33,608 nt of DNA from an uncultured Bacteroidales bacterium (GTDB lineage: Bacteria; Bacteroidota; Bacteroidia; Bacteroidales; Muribaculaceae), in contig CASBHZ010000031.1 in the NCBI GenBank assembly GCA_949123685.1, positions 1-33,608 of the forward strand. Direction: 5' to 3'. Both the position numbers and the translations under genes were made by a program. Under the pieces are notes generated by a model. That model did not search any database. It was not told the DNA's origin and was given only the letters and a program-made list of their open reading frames with translations. Every line of letters starts with the position of its first letter. Positions within the stretch are counted from its first letter, which is position 1. Positions 8,654 to 17,893 of the stretch are shown here, piece after piece.

Positions 8654-9777
8654 ATTAGACTTAATGTTTTATTTAGAGTTATATGATTCGGTATATTTTC
8701 AGTTTCTTTGGATGTTAAATAATTATAGATATAATTATACCTTATGTCACAGGGAATCTCTTCAAGATATATATTACCTTCTACTTTCTCATTTTTAATA
8801 TGACAGCAGGCTAATCCCATGTTTTTTGCAAGAGACTTGACAATACCTTTCAGATAGGGTATTTTGTCAAATTCTTCAATGTCTACAAACAAAACAGGTT
8901 TATTGCATAATGCGGCATAAGACAATGTGCAGCTATAATGTAGAATTATTCCCGAAGAATACCTAACTAAGTTATTGGTATGATATTTGATAATCTGTCT
9001 GCCATTAAATTCATCACCATTGTAATTTGATTTAGGATGGGCGGCAATAATAACTGGTAAACCAGTCTGCTTTTCAACCGTATCAAAAAGCTTATTCATT
9101 TTTTTGTAATACATGGCAGGTGAAATATTATTATTTGTTATATATTTTTTGTAGTAATAACTGATATCTGGATGTAATGGAAAATATACATCACTGAATA
9201 CTAAATAATCTTTGTCTATTATTCGCGTTGCACTATCAAATTTCCACTTCTCATAATCAGGATGATTATAGGCTATTGTCCGATTAAATGAATTGGATGA
9301 AAAAATAAAATCTCTTGGTTTTATATGATTAGTTTTATAATACATCCGCGTTAAGATGTATATAATTTTTTTATTTAACAGAGCTCCAAGATTTTTTAAA
9401 CTAATTCTTTGCAACTTAAATTTCCAATTTGACACAGTTGGCGTATTTCCATAGCACTCAATTCTAATCATCGGTATATTATTCTCTGATAAGAATTTAA
9501 ATATTTTTCTATTTCTCCAATCACGAGGAATACATTCTATTACTGCGATGTTATTTTTAATTTCCAAATTAAGTTGATTCATCAACTCTTTGTATGTACT
9601 AATTATTCTTCCACCTTCTGGAAGACATATAACATTTGCTTCTGACGAGCTATCATGCTGTATTCTATGGAGATCCCATACTTCTACTTTAATATGAGCT
9701 TTCTCAAACTGACTATAAAAGGTCTCTTGATCATTCATAGTCCATGGTTCATGATTTAACATGATGAATTTTCTCAT
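8650..9777 (-). CDS. putative glycosyltransferase, sialyl/polysialyltransferase-like (GT-B)
   Basis: 375-aa protein, not matched to a family with certainty. The C-terminal half has IIAAHPKSNY (an HP motif) and about 40 residues later SSGIILHYSCTLSYAA leading into LCNKPVLFVD (an S-rich motif), the two-motif layout of bacterial sialyltransferases and polysialyltransferases that use CMP-nonulosonates. A CMP-sugar synthetase is encoded in the same operon, so it is a candidate for transferring the nonulosonate-type sugar. Overlaps by 4 nt both wzx upstream and licD downstream. It could instead be another GT-B transferase of the capsule/CDP-glycerol type. Confidence 0.55.
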   Translation of the reverse strand: MRKFIMLNHEPWTMNDQETFYSQFEKAHIKVEVWDLHRIQHDSSSEANVICLPEGGRIISTYKELMNQLNLEIKNNIAVIECIPRDWRNRKIFKFLSENNIPMIRIECYGNTPTVSNWKFKLQRISLKNLGALLNKKIIYILTRMYYKTNHIKPRDFIFSSNSFNRTIAYNHPDYEKWKFDSATRIIDKDYLVFSDVYFPLHPDISYYYKKYITNNNISPAMYYKKMNKLFDTVEKQTGLPVIIAAHPKSNYNGDEFNGRQIIKYHTNNLVRYSSGIILHYSCTLSYAALCNKPVLFVDIEEFDKIPYLKGIVKSLAKNMGLACCHIKNEKVEGNIYLEEIPCDIRYNYIYNYLTSKETENIPNHITLNKTLSLI

Positions 9778-11039
9778 TTTGCTGAATTCAAAGTGTTATT
9801 AGACATAACATACACATATATCATTGTAATAAATGTTATTGCCATAGATGTATATGCCGTATAGAGTGCTGAATAAGGAGTGAGCCATAAAGACAGAATT
9901 ACTTGTAATATTGCGGTGGAAAGAGTTATATGCATGAGTTGACGTGTTTTCTTGTAGTAGAAAAGGTAATTGACCCAGAGCAGGTAAATACACTGAAAAA
10001 ATGCACCGAGACAAAGAGGAAGAATATAACATATGCTTTTTTCGTAACGTGGGATGAAATAATGTATTAGCGCAAATGCGAACAATCCGACAGCTATACT
10101 AACTGCAAGAAAAACCGCAGTCATAATTTTAGCCTGTTTGCTCAACACTTCATGTGCCTTGTTATAGCCATAGGAGAGTTTTTTATATATATATACAGAA
10201 TTGGTAGAGTTGAAAGCGTTTCCAATAATGGTGATGATTGCCGCAAGATTCATTGCAAAACTGAAATATCCTACCGTGGTTTGATCATGAAAGTAGTTTA
10301 TGATATATCTGTCAAGCCCCTGCTTGAGCCAGAATGATGCGGAGTGTGGCAAGAGCGGCATAGCATATATGTAAGTCTCCCGGACAAGAGACCAGGAAAA
10401 ACATGAGAATACGAGATATCCGCGTTTTATCAAAAAAGTGAGACTTACTACAAAGTAGAGTGCTCCAAGCATGAACCAAGCGTAGACACGCCCTTCCCAT
10501 CCCATATGCATCCCTATGATTAACCAAAAGGTTAGAATGAAGTTGCACACAGCAAACGATACACCGTAAAGTCCATAAGTAACAGGTTTTTCCTCCAGTC
10601 GCCAGATATCGAGATTAACACTATTGAACACTCCGAAATAACAAATCATAACACCTAACCACAGATATTCTATGGGGACACCTACAGTGTGCTCCACCAA
10701 GGAAGGAAACATGAGCATAACCATTGCTATAATGACCAACATACCTGTTGCAGTACAAAATGCAATAAGAATAATTTTACGCACAGTCTCTTTCGGTTTT
10801 TGAAAGAAAGAAACGGTTATATAAGATGTGGTACACAGGGTAATAACAAAATTCAGTAGAGTTATAAATGTGGTGAACAGATTAAGCGAGCCATAATCAG
10901 GAGGTGTTAGATACTTAGCAAGTATCAGCAAAAGAACAAATCCTATACCACTGTTCACAAAGGAAAACATGGTATAAAGCATTCCATTACGAAAATTCTT
11001 GCTGTGAGTAATCTGGACGATATTAGCTTTAATATTCAT
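9774..11039 (-). CDS. wzx: Wzx-type oligosaccharide flippase
   Basis: 421-aa polytopic membrane protein of the MOP/PST superfamily with about 12 membrane segments. NGMLYTMFSFVNSGIGFVLL at the first helix and YGSLNLFTTFITLLNFV in the second are typical of polysaccharide flippases, which move undecaprenyl-linked repeat units across the inner membrane. Its neighbour wzy makes this a Wzx/Wzy-dependent pathway. It starts after a 393-nt gene-free stretch, so it may have its own promoter (a TATATTTG box lies at 11375-11382, minus strand, but I see no -33 element). Confidence 0.85.
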   Translation of the reverse strand: MNIKANIVQITHSKNFRNGMLYTMFSFVNSGIGFVLLLILAKYLTPPDYGSLNLFTTFITLLNFVITLCTTSYITVSFFQKPKETVRKIILIAFCTATGMLVIIAMVMLMFPSLVEHTVGVPIEYLWLGVMICYFGVFNSVNLDIWRLEEKPVTYGLYGVSFAVCNFILTFWLIIGMHMGWEGRVYAWFMLGALYFVVSLTFLIKRGYLVFSCFSWSLVRETYIYAMPLLPHSASFWLKQGLDRYIINYFHDQTTVGYFSFAMNLAAIITIIGNAFNSTNSVYIYKKLSYGYNKAHEVLSKQAKIMTAVFLAVSIAVGLFAFALIHYFIPRYEKSICYILPLCLGAFFQCIYLLWVNYLFYYKKTRQLMHITLSTAILQVILSLWLTPYSALYTAYTSMAITFITMIYVYVMSNNTLNSAK

Positions 11040-11432
11040 TGTTCTCTATTTTGTCTGATATCGTATTTGGAATTATATATACGTATGACATTGTCAATTT
11101 TTTGTTTTTTGTACAACCCTAAGAACATTCTCTCTAATCCGGAATCAAAATAGATTTCATCCTTTTTAGCTTTATTGAATGATATATGTATTTATTTACA
11201 CATAACATTTTGTTTTGTTTTGGGTAGTTGAGTGTAGGATCTTTTCCGAGTGATCTTCCCGCTTTAAATTTATATCCAAATTTTTGCCCATATCAATAAA
11301 TATGCTTTCTATATTTATGACTATTGTCTGCGCTGGAAATGAGATAGCAGCATAGATTATTGTCACTCATAACACAAATATAAGCTACAACCATGAGTTA
11401 AGAATATTTAAGAATACCCCTAATGTCATAGA
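11040..11432. other. 393-nt gene-free gap inside the polysaccharide locus
   Basis: AT-rich, with no gene that I can support. A minus-strand frame from a GTG at 11366 runs for about 55 codons but matches nothing I know. A TATATTTG box (11375-11382, minus) fits the Bacteroidota -7 element, but lacks a -33 partner. The gap separates the moderately AT-rich sugar-nucleotide genes from the very AT-rich wzx-to-GT block and may mark a recombination junction. Confidence 0.5.
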
Positions 11433-12473
11433 CTACTGATTAATATGTTTTATGAGTTCTTGGGCACGGTGATACTCTTCGGGTGTGCCAATATCAATCC
11501 AAAGTTTTGTAAGAGGATAGCGTATAACCTTTTGATTCTTTGTAATAAGTGTTTCAATTAAATCTGTTGCATTAAATATCTTGTTTTCTGGAATGTTTTG
11601 CAGTGCTTCTTTTTTGATTAGGTATATACCCGCATTGGCATAATGATTGTATATAGGTTTTTCATATACGCCTTTAATGTTTCTTCCTTCAAGATTTAGG
11701 ATACCATATGGCACGGATATTGTATATGGAATTGCTGCTACAGACATCATTGTGTTATGTTCCTGAAAATGCATAAAGAAATCTTCATAGTCAATATCGG
11801 TTAATAAATCCGAATTCATTACAAGGATGGTATCGTTGTAAAACTCTTCTATAAGTGTCAATGCTCCGATTGTGCCGAAAAACTCTTTTTCAGACACGCA
11901 TTGCACTTTGACTCCTGAAGGTTTAGGCTCGGTATAGTAATCAATCAGCTGTTCTTTCAGATAATTAACAGTCACCGAGATATGTTTTATACCGTATTCA
12001 ATCAGCCTGTCTATATTCCGGTCTATTATTGCTTTATCACCGATTTTTAAAAGTGGTTTTGGTGTATCTTGTGTATAAGGGCGTAATCGTTCTCCCTTTC
12101 CACCTGCCATTAGCACGGCATCAATTGGCAATGATGATTTATAATATGAAAGATCGATTATTTCAATTATTTTTCGGTCTTTATCTAATAATGGAATCAG
12201 CTCTATTCCCTTGTTTCGGAATGCCCGAAGTGAAGCAATGTCATTTTTATCAGGCAAAAAAGAAAAATCGGGATACATTGCAGAGGAAACGGGTTCAGAT
12301 AAACTTACACCTTCTATTAAGGCACGTCTGATGTCACCATCGGTTAGCGTTCCTACCATTTGATCTGAATGATTCACCACAAATAATGTCATTGACTTAG
12401 AATGTGCTTTGTCAAGTTGAACCAATGCTGTATTTAATGAGGCCGTTTCTTTTATTAGTAATAATGGATTCAT
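11433..12473 (-). CDS. CBS-domain sugar-phosphate nucleotidyltransferase (PtmE/LegX type)
   Basis: 346-aa fusion: two CBS repeats (about 1-112) followed by an NTP-transferase domain (about 117-346) opening with VLMAGGKGERLRPYTQDTPK and ending in an LWIDIGTPEEYHRA block. PtmE/LegX proteins with this architecture activate glucosamine-1-phosphate with GTP at the start of the GDP-linked legionaminic acid route. The next upstream gene is a CMP-nonulosonate synthetase, as in Campylobacter. Substrate here is inferred from context. Only 1 nt separates it from the neuA-like gene. Confidence 0.75.
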   Translation of the reverse strand: MNPLLLIKETASLNTALVQLDKAHSKSMTLFVVNHSDQMVGTLTDGDIRRALIEGVSLSEPVSSAMYPDFSFLPDKNDIASLRAFRNKGIELIPLLDKDRKIIEIIDLSYYKSSLPIDAVLMAGGKGERLRPYTQDTPKPLLKIGDKAIIDRNIDRLIEYGIKHISVTVNYLKEQLIDYYTEPKPSGVKVQCVSEKEFFGTIGALTLIEEFYNDTILVMNSDLLTDIDYEDFFMHFQEHNTMMSVAAIPYTISVPYGILNLEGRNIKGVYEKPIYNHYANAGIYLIKKEALQNIPENKIFNATDLIETLITKNQKVIRYPLTKLWIDIGTPEEYHRAQELIKHINQ

Positions 12474-12474
12474 C

Positions 12475-13164
12475 TTATATCATTTTTTCATTTATTATTG
12501 TTTCTGCCAACTTCCAGTCAAGCATCGTGTCAAGATCAACTGAATGAAGTTCATCCATTTCATATTTTATGACACGTTCAAATTTGGAAAGAGGATGCAT
12601 TTTCAGTGATACAGTATTTATTATATATATAGCCCCATTATATTCCCATGCTTTAGGCGCATCCTGCCTGCGAGTAAAATTGCCGTTTCCTTTTGATAGC
12701 TTAAGATACCCCTCTGAATTTTCTTCAAAACAATTGTAGTACGGATTTGATGTGGTTTCTTTTACTGATACGACCATATCAATTTTGGAAGAATATAGGG
12801 ATAATGCCTCTTTTACATCTTGAACTCGTCTGAATGGAGAGGTGCATTGTAATAGTATTATATTATCATATATTTTTCCTTGTGACTCATAATGTCCGAG
12901 AGCGTGCAACAGAACCTCATATGTACCCATTGTGTCTGTGGCAAGATAGTCAGGACGTTTGAATGTAATGGATAAACCATAATCCATTACAACTTTTATT
13001 ATCTCCTCATCATCTGTTGTGACACATATATCCTCATCTGGCACTATGGCTCTTGCAACGTCTATTGAATGATATATCAGAGGTTTTCCTCCAAGCTGTT
13101 TAATATTCTTGTGCGGAATGCCCTTGCTCCCTCCTCGGGCGGGAATTATAACTAAGGATTTCAT
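12475..13164 (-). CDS. CMP-nonulosonate cytidylyltransferase (NeuA/LegF/PseF-like)
   Basis: 229-aa cytidylyltransferase with the signature IPARGGSKGIPHKNIKQLGG (residues 6-25), LLQCTSPFR (near 104-112) and the metal-binding HSVDLDT block near the C-terminus. These enzymes couple CTP to sialic, legionaminic or pseudaminic acid. The ARGGSKGIPHKN form distinguishes it from KdsB. The acid it would activate normally comes from a NeuB-type synthase, but no such gene is in the window. Four nt after the acetyltransferase stop. Confidence 0.85.
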   Translation of the reverse strand: MKSLVIIPARGGSKGIPHKNIKQLGGKPLIYHSIDVARAIVPDEDICVTTDDEEIIKVVMDYGLSITFKRPDYLATDTMGTYEVLLHALGHYESQGKIYDNIILLQCTSPFRRVQDVKEALSLYSSKIDMVVSVKETTSNPYYNCFEENSEGYLKLSKGNGNFTRRQDAPKAWEYNGAIYIINTVSLKMHPLSKFERVIKYEMDELHSVDLDTMLDWKLAETIINEKMI

Positions 13165-13168
13165 GTTT

Positions 13169-13801
13169 TTAAGTTTTTATAATGTTAGCGGGGATGCCGA
13201 TGTAAGTTCCGGGCAATGTTATGTCATTCATTACCACGCTGCCAGCTCCTATTCTGCAGTCTGCGGTAATGTTTACGCCATTCGCAAGAATAGCACCGCT
13301 CCCAATAAATGTTCTTTCAGATACTTTGCAATCACCATTTATCATTGCCCCTGTTGATATATGGCAATAGTTTCCGATTATAGCATCATGTTCAATATTG
13401 GCACAAGTGTTAACAATGCATCCTTTTCCTATACATGCACCGGCATTTATGTTGGCATGATGTAGAATAACGCTACCTTCTTTCACTATTGCATGTCTGG
13501 AGACATTTGCTGTTGATGCTACCACTGTTGCGAATCTGCCTCCACATTGCTCAACGATTTCATGTAACCTTATCCGGAGGATGGGATTCTTAATGAATCC
13601 AAGGGTAACAACAAAATCACAATCTTTTGCATATTTGATGATGTCCAGGTCATTTCCGATCACTTTATGCCCAAGACACTCCGAGCCTAAAAAATCCGGT
13701 AAATCAATAACTCCTTTAATTTTAAGACCGGAACTTTCAGCTGCATTTATGACAGATTTGCAATGTCCGCCACCGCCAATAAGTATAAGTGGTTTTACCA
13801 T
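13169..13801 (-). CDS. NeuD/PglD/LegH-family sugar acetyltransferase
   Basis: 210-aa protein with an N-terminal Rossmann-like part (LILIGGGGHCKSVINAAE, about 5-22) and a C-terminal left-handed beta-helix of hexapeptide repeats (about 95-205, e.g. IGKGCIVNTCANIEHDAIIG). The His of NIEHD matches the catalytic His of PglD/NeuD acetyltransferases. With LegB and LegC in front it probably N-acetylates the 4-amino group on the nucleotide-linked sugar (LegH/PglD role); O-acetylation of a nonulosonate (NeuD role) is the alternative. Confidence 0.82.
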   Translation of the reverse strand: MVKPLILIGGGGHCKSVINAAESSGLKIKGVIDLPDFLGSECLGHKVIGNDLDIIKYAKDCDFVVTLGFIKNPILRIRLHEIVEQCGGRFATVVASTANVSRHAIVKEGSVILHHANINAGACIGKGCIVNTCANIEHDAIIGNYCHISTGAMINGDCKVSERTFIGSGAILANGVNITADCRIGAGSVVMNDITLPGTYIGIPANIIKT

Positions 13802-13815
13802 TTAGAAAGTGTTAA

Positions 13816-14967
13816 TCATAATCTTACACTTGAAGGGATATTGACAATCCGATCCGCAAGATATGTAGTATTTTTAAGTGTGTCTTTTTGTGCGTCCTTA
13901 AACATTGGAAGTCGGTTCATTAATTCCCAGATAGGACGTGTCATGACACCATTGTCATTTGTATATTCCAGAAAATTTTGTTGGGTATCTTTGTCAGGTA
14001 ACATAATTGCATTAAGCCAATAATTTGATCTTGAGTTAGTCGGCTCATTTATAAACTTAATGCCATGGGGTGCGTCTTTGAAAAAATTTATATATGCTTC
14101 TGCGGTTCTACGTTTGCTGCCTATGAATTTATGGAGACATTCAAGTTGGGCGCAACCGAGTGCTGCATTGATATTCGGCATCCTATAGTTGTAACCTATA
14201 TGGTCGTGAATGAACTCCCATCTATGAGAAACTTTTGCTTGTGTGGTTATATGTTTTGCAAATTTTCCCAATTCCTCGTCTTGAAATAGGAGCATACCTC
14301 CTCCTCCTGTCGTTATTGTCTTGTTCCCATTGAAACTGATAGCTCCAATTCGTCCGAATGTTCCGGTATGTTGTCCCTTATAAGTTGAACCTATGCTCTC
14401 TGCTGCATCTTCAATAAGTTCAATATTCCATTCTTGACAAATGTCAGATATTTCATCAATTCTTACAGGATGTCCGAAGGTATGCATGGGGACACATGCT
14501 TTTATTCTTCGTTTTGTCACTTTATTGAAACATGATCCTTTTCTTATTTCAGCATTACCATTTAGCCATGTTGCTAATGCTTCAGGAGACAGTCCCATTG
14601 TGCTAAGATCAACATCTATGAATACCGGATGGGCACCAATATAACTTATTGCATTGCATGTTGCAACAAATGTAAGAGCCTGAGTCAATACCTCATCATC
14701 TTGTTCAACCCCTACAAGCATCATTGCCATATGGAGTGCATTAGTGCCACTGACACACACAACGGCTTTAGCCGCTCCTGTAAATACCTCCATGTCATGC
14801 TCAAAACGATCAACAAACTTTCCTACACTTGAAACAAAAGTGGAATCGATGCATTCATTGAGATATTTCTTTTCATTTCCGGCAAATGTCGGGGTATGAA
14901 GAGCAACTACCTCTCCCTCTTTTGTTTGATAAAGAGTCCTAATGAAGTCAACTATATCCTTATACAT
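13816..14967 (-). CDS. legC: LegC-family PLP-dependent sugar aminotransferase
   Basis: DegT/DnrJ/EryC1-type aminotransferase, 383 aa from the chosen ATG at 14967 (4 nt after the legB stop; an in-frame upstream ATG at 15045 would overlap legB by 74 nt). PLP lysine in SFNGNKTITTGGGG (K216), with LIEDAAESIGS (184-194) in front as usual. Residues TPTFAGNEKKYLNECIDSTF match the LegC subfamily. It would convert the 4-keto product of LegB into the 4-amino sugar using glutamate. Confidence 0.88.
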   Translation of the reverse strand: MYKDIVDFIRTLYQTKEGEVVALHTPTFAGNEKKYLNECIDSTFVSSVGKFVDRFEHDMEVFTGAAKAVVCVSGTNALHMAMMLVGVEQDDEVLTQALTFVATCNAISYIGAHPVFIDVDLSTMGLSPEALATWLNGNAEIRKGSCFNKVTKRRIKACVPMHTFGHPVRIDEISDICQEWNIELIEDAAESIGSTYKGQHTGTFGRIGAISFNGNKTITTGGGGMLLFQDEELGKFAKHITTQAKVSHRWEFIHDHIGYNYRMPNINAALGCAQLECLHKFIGSKRRTAEAYINFFKDAPHGIKFINEPTNSRSNYWLNAIMLPDKDTQQNFLEYTNDNGVMTRPIWELMNRLPMFKDAQKDTLKNTTYLADRIVNIPSSVRL

Positions 14968-14971
14968 AACA

Positions 14972-16183
14972 TTACATTTTTTGGTCAAGATTTCGTCCCT
15001 TTTCCTCGTGCTCAAAATTGGGTAGAAATTCCTTGAGACATGCAACTATCTCGGCTTTATTGAAGTCGTGGCGTGAAAATATGTTCTCAAGTTTTTGTAA
15101 GAACGCTTCAACTTCTGCCTTGGGACGATGTTTCATTGGTAGTATTACCCCCAAAGATGAAAAGCGATCAAGATCCGTAGTTTCCTCATTGACAAAAAAT
15201 TCCTCAAAGTCTTTTTCTCCAGTAGTGTCACTTTGGAAATATACGACAGGATATTCTTTGTCGTCTGGTTTCATATTGGCGGCAAAGCGTTTTGCTTCTT
15301 CATCTGTGGCACATTCATGTTTGCTATAGCCTATTTCTTTTATAAATTCATCGCAGATTGATGAAAATGTTTTCATTTTTTCCTCGCCAAGTTTTGGGAA
15401 AAATATTTCCCCGTTATAACCAAGTATACAAGCCAGCATACAGATCTGTCCGCTTTCTTCCAACGATACAAAATAGCGCTTGACATCGCTTGGTGCCACA
15501 AGTGGCTGTCGCTTCATTACACGCTCAAAGAAACTCAACGGAAGAGAGCCATTTGAGAATGCGACATTGGCAAATCTAGCGGTGGTAACTTTGAAATCTG
15601 GGATATAAGACATAATTAAATCTTCCATTACTCGTTTGCTGGCACCCATAATATTTACCGGATTTGCCGCCTTGTCTGTTGATACACAGAAGAAATGTTT
15701 AGGAGGTATCTCTGCAAGTAGGTCAAGGAGTTTCTTTGCTTTAAGGACATTGTTGTTAAGTAATGCCTCTACTGAATATTTATCTTTTTCACTTCTGACA
15801 TGTTTATGCGCAGAGAAATTGGCAACTATGTCAAAACCGTTATGTTCGCGGAAAATACGCTCAAAAATAGGATCCGCAAAATCTATAGTATAGGTGATAT
15901 AAACTTCTGGAACCCTTAGTCCCTCAGTGGAGCGTAGATCTCGTGTCAATTCAGCAAGCCCGTTTTCGTTCAGATCTACAACTACAAGTTTGGAAGGTTC
16001 AAAACGCAGAACAGCTCTAATAAATGATGCCCCAATAGAACCGGCACCTCCGACTACAAGTACGCTTTTTCCCTTTATATTCTCGGAAAGGTCAGCTTTA
16101 TTTTTCTCTATGTCAGGAATAAACAGACTTTCATGCCGTTCAGTGACATAATTATTCGTGAAATTCTCAATATTTAGTAACAT
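14972..16183 (-). CDS. legB: LegB-like NAD-dependent sugar-nucleotide 4,6-dehydratase
   Basis: 403-aa extended short-chain dehydrogenase of the Polysacc_synt_2 family. The NAD loop VLVVGGAGSIGASF is at about 41-54; the active-site STDKAANPVNIMGASKR carries Met in place of the usual Tyr of YxxxK, normal for the FlaA1/PglF/LegB group. It removes water from C4/C6 of a GlcNAc nucleotide and gives the substrate for LegC. The soluble form (no N-terminal membrane segments) favours LegB over PglF/CapD. It begins 180 nt after the transporter gene. Confidence 0.83.
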   Translation of the reverse strand: MLLNIENFTNNYVTERHESLFIPDIEKNKADLSENIKGKSVLVVGGAGSIGASFIRAVLRFEPSKLVVVDLNENGLAELTRDLRSTEGLRVPEVYITYTIDFADPIFERIFREHNGFDIVANFSAHKHVRSEKDKYSVEALLNNNVLKAKKLLDLLAEIPPKHFFCVSTDKAANPVNIMGASKRVMEDLIMSYIPDFKVTTARFANVAFSNGSLPLSFFERVMKRQPLVAPSDVKRYFVSLEESGQICMLACILGYNGEIFFPKLGEEKMKTFSSICDEFIKEIGYSKHECATDEEAKRFAANMKPDDKEYPVVYFQSDTTGEKDFEEFFVNEETTDLDRFSSLGVILPMKHRPKAEVEAFLQKLENIFSRHDFNKAEIVACLKEFLPNFEHEEKGRNLDQKM

Positions 16184-16292
16184 TATTTTGTGAGTTTAGC
16201 TATTTTGTTTTGTATAACTTGTTCAACATCTCTTTAATGTTAGGATAAATACCATTAAAGTTATTGAAAATAAACTACTTAATAGATCTTGT

Positions 16293-16321
16293 AATGATTC
16301 GGTAATTTTTGCTGAATCATT
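16293..16321 (-). terminator. weak hairpin between transporter and legB
   Basis: Arms AATGATTCGG and CTGAATCATT (16293-16302, 16312-16321; one G-T pair) with a 9-nt loop, 42 nt after the transporter stop on the minus strand. No T-run follows, so it is at most a partial terminator or processing hairpin between the choline genes and the legB-onward genes. The rest of 16184-16363 shows only a second weak 8-bp repeat (16232-16260). Confidence 0.35.
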
Positions 16322-16363
16322 GATACCATATAGATACCAATATTTACATAAAACACAATGCAT

Positions 16364-17881
16364 TTATTTTGAGCTTTGCTTTTGATACATAACAAAGTCT
16401 TTAAAAAAACTGATTATTATCATTATCAGGAGAACTCCTATGGGGAAGGCCGCGATTATTGTGACACTCTGGAGGCTGTAGAGCGAATTTTCAGCGAAGA
16501 GGAGCGCGATTGGGAGGAGGATGAGCATTATGCTCCAGAAACCGCGTACACCTCGTGATGGTTCCTCATCAGGAGAAATCTGTTTATAGCTATATGAGGA
16601 TGTAACGTATGTTATGCCATCCAAGGTTGTGCTATAGAATGCTATCATGGTTATTGTCAGCAATATGAGGGCAAGCCAAGGCAAGGGAAGCGTGTCGAAT
16701 ATCATAAGGATAGCCTCATACATCTCACCACCGTTGCCGATATAACCGATCGCATCAATCCCATGCTTCAATTGTTGAGCCAGTCCATAATTTCCGAGAA
16801 TTATGAAGGACAGATATGTTCCGGCAAGTCCCCAGCCGAATGAACCCCAGACTACATTACGAATTGTCCTGCCCTTGGAAATGATTGCAATAAAGAAAGG
16901 TGTGGCAACACACCATACAAGCCAGTATGCCCAATAATAAACCGTCCAGTTCTGAGCGAAACCGTTCTCCCGGAGAGGATCCATGTAGGTTGAAAGGCCT
17001 ATGAAGTTCTGAACCATGTTGCCGAACGATTGGAAACCAGTCTCAACAATATATTGCGGCTCTCCTCCGAGAAAGAAGAAATACAACAGTATTGCAAAGA
17101 ACAGGTATGAACAGATTCCAGCAAGCTTGCTGATACCAGATATTCCAAATAAAACGGTGACAGTATATACTGCGCAAATTAATAGTAAAACGAGAATAGT
17201 CAAGGCAGTGGTCGGCACAAATCCGAAGACACTGCCCATTGCATTTGTAAGAAGGGGTGTGGCAAGTGAGAAAGTTGTTGCAGTCGCACATACAATTGCG
17301 AAGATTGCTGTAATGTCTATGACATTGCCCCAGAAGCCGTCAACCTTGTCACCAAGCAATGGGCGGCATGCCTCGGAGAAACGTTGACGCTGACGCTGGC
17401 GCACATGAATCATGAATGCGAAGCATACAGCAAGAACCACATAGAATCCCCACGCGAGGGGACCCCAATGGAAAAGCGTGAAAGTGGGAGCCCACATCTG
17501 GGAGCCGCCAAGATCCTTTACGTGCTGCTCGCCACCATAAAGGGCCCATTCAATAAGTGAATAGAACAAGATGTCAGCCGCCATCGTTGATGTGAAAATC
17601 ATAGTACCCCATTTGAAATTGCCATATGCAGGTTTGTCAGTGTTTCCAAGACGCACGTTGCCATATTTGGGAGTAAGTGCGATATAAAGGGAGCAAAGCA
17701 CTGCTCCAATCGCAATCAAAGGATAATAAACACCAATTGTGTCTCCGAAAAATCCCCTCATGGTGTCAACAACGTTCTTAGAGGATTCCGGCGCAATTAT
17801 AAACACTGCCATCATCGCGATTACAATCCCGAATGGAACGAGCATCGTCGCCCAGTCTATTTCCCTTTTTTCAGTTATCAT
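16364..17881 (-). CDS. BCCT-family choline/betaine transporter
   Basis: 505-aa inner-membrane transporter with 12 membrane segments. The BCCT signature is clear at about residues 312-347: NWTVYYWAYWLVWC then ISKGRTIRNVVWG. The family moves choline, betaine or carnitine with Na+ or H+. Because it follows choline-kinase and LicC-like genes by 12 nt, choline is the most likely substrate; it then does the job that the unrelated permease LicB does in Haemophilus lic1. The N-terminus (EKREIDWATMLVPFGIV) has no extra domain. Osmoprotectant uptake is the alternative function but does not fit the context. Confidence 0.88.
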   Translation of the reverse strand: MITEKREIDWATMLVPFGIVIAMMAVFIIAPESSKNVVDTMRGFFGDTIGVYYPLIAIGAVLCSLYIALTPKYGNVRLGNTDKPAYGNFKWGTMIFTSTMAADILFYSLIEWALYGGEQHVKDLGGSQMWAPTFTLFHWGPLAWGFYVVLAVCFAFMIHVRQRQRQRFSEACRPLLGDKVDGFWGNVIDITAIFAIVCATATTFSLATPLLTNAMGSVFGFVPTTALTILVLLLICAVYTVTVLFGISGISKLAGICSYLFFAILLYFFFLGGEPQYIVETGFQSFGNMVQNFIGLSTYMDPLRENGFAQNWTVYYWAYWLVWCVATPFFIAIISKGRTIRNVVWGSFGWGLAGTYLSFIILGNYGLAQQLKHGIDAIGYIGNGGEMYEAILMIFDTLPLPWLALILLTITMIAFYSTTLDGITYVTSSYSYKQISPDEEPSRGVRGFWSIMLILLPIALLFAENSLYSLQSVTIIAAFPIGVLLIMIIISFFKDFVMYQKQSSK

Positions 17882-17893
17882 TTTCAGTTATCA

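Noticed and set aside
12475..13164. KdsB (CMP-Kdo synthetase) paired with kdsA
   Set aside because: The ARGGSKGIPHKN signature belongs to NeuA/LegF/PseF enzymes, and kdsA is in a separate distant operon.
16364..17881. Transporter for betaine as osmoprotectant, paired with the mechanosensitive channel
   Set aside because: The BCCT gene lies 12 nt from the choline-kinase gene in the polysaccharide operon, 6 kb and two promoters away from the channel.
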